The notes beneath the pieces were generated by a model. That model saw only the letters and a program-made list of their open reading frames with translations. It was not told the origin of the DNA and ran no database searches. A stretch of 8,281 nucleotides of DNA, from positions 1-8,281 of the forward strand of contig JADFHU010000210.1 in assembly GCA_022567055.1 (NCBI GenBank), given 5' to 3'. Both the position numbers and the translations under genes were made by a program. This DNA comes from Planctomycetota bacterium. Lineage in GTDB: Bacteria; Planctomycetota; Phycisphaerae; Sedimentisphaerales; Anaerobacaceae. This document shows, piece after piece, positions 5,308-8,281 of the stretch. Each line of letters opens with the position of its first letter. Within the stretch, counting starts at the first letter, position 1.

Positions 5308-6225
5308 TCAGGAAGGTCCCCACAGGCGAGCCGGATAGTGTCCCTGGCCTATCAGAGATTCGATCCGCCGGCACGCCGTACGTTTGTCCTGGGCATAGGT
5401 CACTCCAAACCACTCGTCAGGCGTCTCCAACACCCGAACCGTCACTTGCCTGTCGTCAACGAGTCTGTTCATTGCCGTGGGAAGATAGAATTCGCCTTGA
5501 CGCTCCCGAGCAGGGGCTTGGACGAATTCATGAAACGCCTCTTCAAAGAGGTCAAATAGATCAGGGGTCATGCCCCATATATTCATCGACACGACTTCTT
5601 TGCCCGTGAGCCGCTGTCTCTGGCCCTCGTCATCGGCATAGGTCACGCCCCCGGCACTCGGCTGCAGCCCTCGGCACTCCTTAATGGCTATCAATTCCCC
5701 CCGGTCCGTGCAACGGCAGACCCCACGACTGACGGTGCCGTGCGCCGATAACGTGTCGTCCAGCCGGTAGCCCACCATGGCAGCGTGACGTCGGTCATCA
5801 TCGGCCGACGCCCCGAAATAGTCGGCCAGGATCCGAAAGCTGCGACGCCCATAATAGTCGTCCGCGTTAATGACCACGAAGGGCGTCTCTATGGCCTCTC
5901 GAGCGACCAGAAGGGCATGGCCCGTACCCCAGGGCCGCGAACGATGTATCATCGGGATAGAGGCAGGAAGACATCTGTCAGGTTCCTGGTGAACATACGC
6001 GGTTTCCACCTGCTCCTCAATGCGACGACCGATGCGCGCGCGAAAGGCGTCCTCCATGGCGCGACGCACCACGAACACCACTCTGTCCATGCCGGCCTGC
6101 AGCGCATCATGAATCGAGTAGTCCATGATCAGCTCGCCGCTGGGCCCGACGGGATCTAATTGCTTGAGTCCGCCATAGCGAGTGCCCAGACCGGCGGCGA
6201 GGATCAACAGAGTCGCTGGTCTCAT
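5308..6225 (-). CDS. Sugar-phosphate nucleotidyltransferase (NTP transferase)
   Basis: The product has 305 residues and a GT-A-like pyrophosphorylase fold. The N terminus has the signature LAAGLGTRYGGLKQL (9-23) with the G-x-G-T-R and following lysine that bind the NTP phosphates. Further family motifs are WGTGHAL (99-105), the metal-binding NADDYYG (120-126), VSMNIWGM (212-219) and EFYLP (245-249). These enzymes join a sugar-1-phosphate to an NTP, releasing pyrophosphate. The neighbouring NahK-like kinase would supply the sugar-1-phosphate, a pairing I know from sugar salvage loci in Bacteroidota and Planctomycetota-like bacteria. The nucleotide and sugar are not predictable from the motifs. 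The start codon overlaps the stop of the short upstream frame as ATGA (6225-6222), so initiation is probably coupled to it. Confidence 0.88.
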   Translation of the reverse strand: MRPATLLILAAGLGTRYGGLKQLDPVGPSGELIMDYSIHDALQAGMDRVVFVVRRAMEDAFRARIGRRIEEQVETAYVHQEPDRCLPASIPMIHRSRPWGTGHALLVAREAIETPFVVINADDYYGRRSFRILADYFGASADDDRRHAAMVGYRLDDTLSAHGTVSRGVCRCTDRGELIAIKECRGLQPSAGGVTYADDEGQRQRLTGKEVVSMNIWGMTPDLFDLFEEAFHEFVQAPARERQGEFYLPTAMNRLVDDRQVTVRVLETPDEWFGVTYAQDKRTACRRIESLIGQGHYPARLWGPS

Positions 6226-6383
6226 CCGTCCATCTCTTCGATAGACTGGCCCAGCAGGGGAAAGTGTTCCACTAAAATCACGGGCACTTTTTCTCTGGGC
6301 GGGTAGAGGGCCTTGAAGGCAGATGGGGACTGGGTCCCTTCTTCAACCGGCGACAGGGAGGCATTCTTCATCGATCTAGCCAC
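6222..6383 (-). pseudogene. Short N-terminal fragment resembling glucosamine-6-phosphate deaminase-like proteins
   Basis: This 53-codon frame starts at GTG 6383, five bases after AGGAG (6393-6389); an ATG four codons later (6371) is the alternative. Residues about 21-44 read FKALYPPREKVPVILVEHFP and then LLGQ. I recognise this as like the start of NagB-related deaminase/isomerase-like proteins (pattern 'PxREKIPVxVVDxFPxLGxLTALRF'). That rests on memory, not a search. The match ends abruptly, the rest of the roughly 250-residue protein is absent, and the frame closes with TGA overlapping the nucleotidyltransferase ATG. It looks like a deletion remnant of a deaminase that stood first in an amino-sugar operon. 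Since the start signals and ATGA coupling are intact, it may now serve as a leader that delivers ribosomes to the nucleotidyltransferase. A real small protein is possible. Confidence 0.5.
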
Positions 6384-6419
6384 AGGATCTCCTAGAAAAA
6401 AGCGTGCTTCAGTCGGCAG

Positions 6420-6448
6420 ATTGTAACGCACTCCCACCGAGAGATGAA
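6420..6448 (-). promoter_or_regulatory. Weak promoter candidate for the sugar operon
   Basis: On the minus strand TACAAT (6425-6420) is a good -10. The hexamer 17 bases upstream, TTCATC, is a poor -35. It sits about 30 bases before the ribosome binding site of the deaminase-like fragment and is the only plausible site I see upstream of the operon. Confidence 0.25.
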
Positions 6449-6484
6449 TGGCTAAGTGCGGTAGACCACCGAGACGGCAAGCCT

Positions 6485-6513
6485 TTGACATGGAGTCGCG
6501 CGACCGATACACT
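6485..6513 (+). promoter_or_regulatory. Sigma70-like promoter for the signal-peptide frame and Dabb gene
   Basis: TTGACA (6485-6490), a perfect -35 consensus, is followed after exactly 17 bases by TACACT (6508-6513). Transcription would start near 6520, about 58 bases before the first start codon. It is divergent from the sugar operon. Confidence 0.5.
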
Positions 6514-6577
6514 CACGACCTATGAACGATCCAAACGGGACATGGGGGCTACCATCACCATCGGGAGCATTGAGAAA

Positions 6578-6706
6578 ATGAAGAATACAATAACGACGTC
6601 GCTACTGATCGTCTCTTTCGTTTTGACAGCACCCAGCATCACCTCCGCCAAGGGATTGCTCGGACGGAGCTATAGCGGGTTGTCTTACTCGGAGAACATT
6701 CGATGA
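6578..6706 (+). CDS. 42-residue signal-peptide protein, probably a truncated exported protein
   Basis: ATG at 6578 follows GGGAG (6563-6567). Residues 1-24 form a clear Sec signal peptide: a basic start (MKN), a hydrophobic core SLLIVSFVLTA (8-18) and a likely cleavage after S-I-T-S-A. Only 18 residues follow, beginning KGLLGRSYSG. The mature part is too short for a folded domain, and its start resembles that of an outer-membrane or beta-barrel type protein, so I suspect the remnant of a longer exported protein; this is a weak judgement. The stop overlaps the ATG of the Dabb gene as ATGA (6703-6706), so translation of the two is probably coupled. It could instead be a genuine short secreted peptide. 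Confidence 0.45.
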   Translation: MKNTITTSLLIVSFVLTAPSITSAKGLLGRSYSGLSYSENIR

Positions 6707-7035
6707 ACCAGACAGACAGCGCGGATTCGAAACTAGCCCACAACGTCTTCTTTTCTCTGAAGGATGCTTCCGACGACGCAGTGCAGAGGCTCATCGACGA
6801 CTGTTTCAGCTATCTGCGAGAGCATGCGGGCGTTTTGTTCTTCTCGGTCGGGCGCCTCGTCAGCGAGCACCGGCGCGACGTCAACGACCGCGCGTTCGAG
6901 GTGGGCCTGCACATCATTTTCACCCACAAGAAGACCCACGACGACTACCAAGCCGCACCGGAACATGAGGAGTTCATTGAACGAAATCGGGAGAACTGGG
7001 CCAAAGTGCGTGTGTTCGACACCTACGTGATGTGA
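6703..7035 (+). CDS. Dabb-domain (stress-responsive alpha/beta barrel) protein
   Basis: The product has 110 residues, the usual length for single-domain Dabb (dimeric alpha/beta barrel) proteins. LAHNVFFSLKD (11-21) is the typical first strand with the conserved His13. FSVGRL (47-52), AFEVGLHIIF (64-73), the Y-Q-A-A-P-E-H segment (82-88) and the closing strand VRVFDTYVM (102-110) match the family order. These are small cytosolic dimers; members include stress-induced plant proteins and polyketide cyclases, but most bacterial ones have no known substrate. GGAG (6691-6694) lies 8 bases before the start, inside the end of the preceding frame, so it can initiate on its own as well as by coupling. 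It converges on the atpC end. Confidence 0.85.
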   Translation: MNQTDSADSKLAHNVFFSLKDASDDAVQRLIDDCFSYLREHAGVLFFSVGRLVSEHRRDVNDRAFEVGLHIIFTHKKTHDDYQAAPEHEEFIERNRENWAKVRVFDTYVM

Positions 7036-7040
7036 GCCGT

Positions 7041-7202
7041 CAGATCGCAGATCGCAGTTCACCGATCACAGTTCGTTGACCACTGATTACTGCTTCTTGC
7101 CTCTCGCAGAGATCGCGGAGGACGCTGAGAAACTGATTACTGATAAACAGAAACCGAAGACCAGCGACCGATTGCTGATCACTGATTGCTGATTACTTAC
7201 TT
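7041..7202. repeat. Degenerate heptamer array with nested 9-base repeats
   Basis: From 7041 to 7096 eight consecutive 7-base units follow without a break: CAGATCG, CAGATCG, CAGTTCA, CCGATCA, CAGTTCG, TTGACCA, CTGATTA, CTGCTTC. A second run starts at 7133 (CTGATTA, CTGATAA) and, after three decayed units, continues in the same phase at 7168 with CCGATTG, CTGATCA, CTGATTG, CTGATTA. Between them lie three 9-base units, CGCAGAGAT (7105), CGCGGAGGA (7114) and CGCTGAGAA (7123). The array fills the gap between the converging Dabb and atpC genes. No classical terminator is visible for either gene here. Confidence 0.7.
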
Positions 7203-7205
7203 TTT

Positions 7206-7622
7206 CTAATCGCCCCCCGCCAGCCTCTTGACAAACTCCAACTTGCTCTGGGCCCGCAGCCGCACTTGGTTCCCCTCCGCGGCCTCGACCTGGCGCTCGA
7301 GCCGGGCCATCATTGCCTCATATTCGGATGCCTCGGTGTCTGCCTTGCTGATGGCGTCATAGGCGATGACGGTCAGGGCATTGCGTGCCAGGAGACCGAA
7401 GCCGCCATCGATGACCAGTCGATGTTCCTGACTCTCGGGGGAGACCTCCCGGACGGTCATGAATCCCAGGCCCAGTCGACAGAAAATCGGTAAACGATTG
7501 TACTGGATCCCCAACTGCCCGTCGTGGGCCGGAATCTGGACATCCGTGGCATCGCAGTCCAGGACCCTGCCCGTCGGTGTGATGACGGTACATCGAAATC
7601 GCTTGTCCTCTGAGCTTGCCAT
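7206..7622 (-). CDS. atpC: F-type ATP synthase epsilon subunit
   Basis: The product has 138 residues, the normal length. It is the rotor-stalk subunit of F1 that contacts gamma and can restrain ATP hydrolysis. The N-terminal beta sandwich spans about 9-88, with VITPTGRVLDCDATDVQIPA (13-32), the glycine-containing DGQLGIQYNRLPI (34-46) and the strand RLVIDGGFGLLARN (68-81). A helical C-terminal region with alternating charged residues (95-134) follows. It lies 67 bases downstream of atpD on the same strand, the standard order for the end of an atp operon. The ribosome binding site is weak (GGAAA before ATG at 7622). The stop is TAG. Confidence 0.93.
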   Translation of the reverse strand: MASSEDKRFRCTVITPTGRVLDCDATDVQIPAHDGQLGIQYNRLPIFCRLGLGFMTVREVSPESQEHRLVIDGGFGLLARNALTVIAYDAISKADTEASEYEAMMARLERQVEAAEGNQVRLRAQSKLEFVKRLAGGD

Positions 7623-7689
7623 CGTGTTTTCCGTTGCTCGGCAGGGTCACCCGATCCGAGGCAGACGCCCTATTCGCCGCTTGTATCCG

Positions 7690-8281
7690 CTAGACGTGGG
7701 TCAGTTTCTCCGCTTTCTTGGCGGCATCTTCGATGTTACCTACGTACATGAACGCCTCTTCCGGAAGCTTGTCCCACTTGCCTGCGCAGATCTGTTCACA
7801 GCTTTCAACGGTTTCCGATACCGAGACATAGGCCCCGTCCAGGCCCGTGAACGGTTTGGTGACGAAGAATGGCTGTGAAAAGAAGCGTTCGAGTTTTCGG
7901 GCTCGAGAGACAGTCATCTGATCTTCATGACTCAACTCGTCCATACCCAAGATGGCGATGATGTCCTGCAGTTCGTTGTAGCGTTGGATGTACTCCAAGA
8001 CCTTCTGGGCCACCTCATAGTGTTTCTGCCCCACGACATTGGGGTCGAGGATGCGTGAGGTACTCTCCAACGGATCCACAGCGGGATAGATGCCCTTCTG
8101 CGTGATTTCACGCTTGAGCACCACGAAGGAGTCGAGGTGGGCGAAGGTGGTGGCGGGAGCCGGGTCGGTCAGGTCGTCGGCCGGGACGTAGACCGCCTGC
8201 ACCGAGGTAATGGAGCCCTGCTTGGTCGAGGCGATCCGTTCCTGCAGCTCACCCATCTCGGTGCTCAAGGTCGGCTGATAC
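7690..8281 (-). CDS. atpD: F-type ATP synthase beta subunit, C-terminal part (5' end outside window)
   Basis: About 196 C-terminal residues of the catalytic beta subunit are visible; the frame stays open to the window edge, where it reads YQPTLSTEMGELQERI. Conserved beta features follow: SITSVQAVYVPADDLTDPAP, the segment ATTFAHLDS, the stretch AVDPLESTSRILDP, GMDELSHEDQ, and RARKLERFFSQPFFV before the C-terminal helical domain. The P-loop (Walker A) would lie beyond the right edge. The beta subunit binds and hydrolyses or makes ATP at the alpha/beta interface. The stop is TAG (7692-7690). It is directly upstream of atpC, and nothing suggests damage. Confidence 0.96.
   Translation of the reverse strand, partial: YQPTLSTEMGELQERIASTKQGSITSVQAVYVPADDLTDPAPATTFAHLDSFVVLKREITQKGIYPAVDPLESTSRILDPNVVGQKHYEVAQKVLEYIQRYNELQDIIAILGMDELSHEDQMTVSRARKLERFFSQPFFVTKPFTGLDGAYVSVSETVESCEQICAGKWDKLPEEAFMYVGNIEDAAKKAEKLTHV

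Noticed and set aside
7041..7202. CRISPR array
   Set aside because: Units are 7 or 9 bases, degenerate and contiguous, with no spacers.

Overview
The window looks like chromosomal DNA of a Planctomycetota-type bacterium, perhaps class Phycisphaerae. The evidence is a pseudopilin-like protein carrying the H-x9-DG motif, a secreted protein with a type I dockerin, and a sugar kinase / nucleotidyltransferase pair. This is inferred from protein style only; no rRNA or other phylogenetic marker is complete here.

Left part (1-3270). A nested palindromic element (8-83) lies next to a minus-strand reading frame with a good promoter, an excellent ribosome binding site and a Tat signal, but it stops after 27 codons. 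Divergent from it, on the plus strand, are a promoter, a clear cobalamin (B12) riboswitch (about 395-592) and a strong intrinsic terminator with a UUCG loop (695-729). Downstream come a 515-residue secreted dockerin protein of a type I associate with B12-riboswitch surface proteins, a second hairpin, and a pseudopilin-like protein. This is probably a B12-repressed surface module, possibly for corrinoid capture.

Middle part (3277-6383, minus strand). A tight operon reads: a short N-terminal fragment resembling glucosamine-6-phosphate deaminase-like proteins, a sugar-phosphate nucleotidyltransferase (ATGA overlap), a NahK-like sugar 1-kinase (3-base gap) and a CDF metal transporter (6-base gap). 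Kinase and nucleotidyltransferase together would turn a free sugar into an NDP-sugar.

Right part (6485-8281). On the plus strand a promoter drives a 42-codon signal-peptide frame, ATGA-coupled to a Dabb-domain protein. The last 3.5 codons-to-stop of the F-type ATP synthase module lie on the minus strand: the 3' part of atpD followed by atpC. The convergent gap between the Dabb gene and atpC is filled by degenerate 7-base repeats interrupted by 9-base repeats.

The best candidates for something undescribed are the B12-controlled dockerin/pseudopilin operon with its apparent three-way RNA switch, and the recurring pattern of short N-terminal fragments that keep intact expression signals, two of them translationally coupled to full-length genes.
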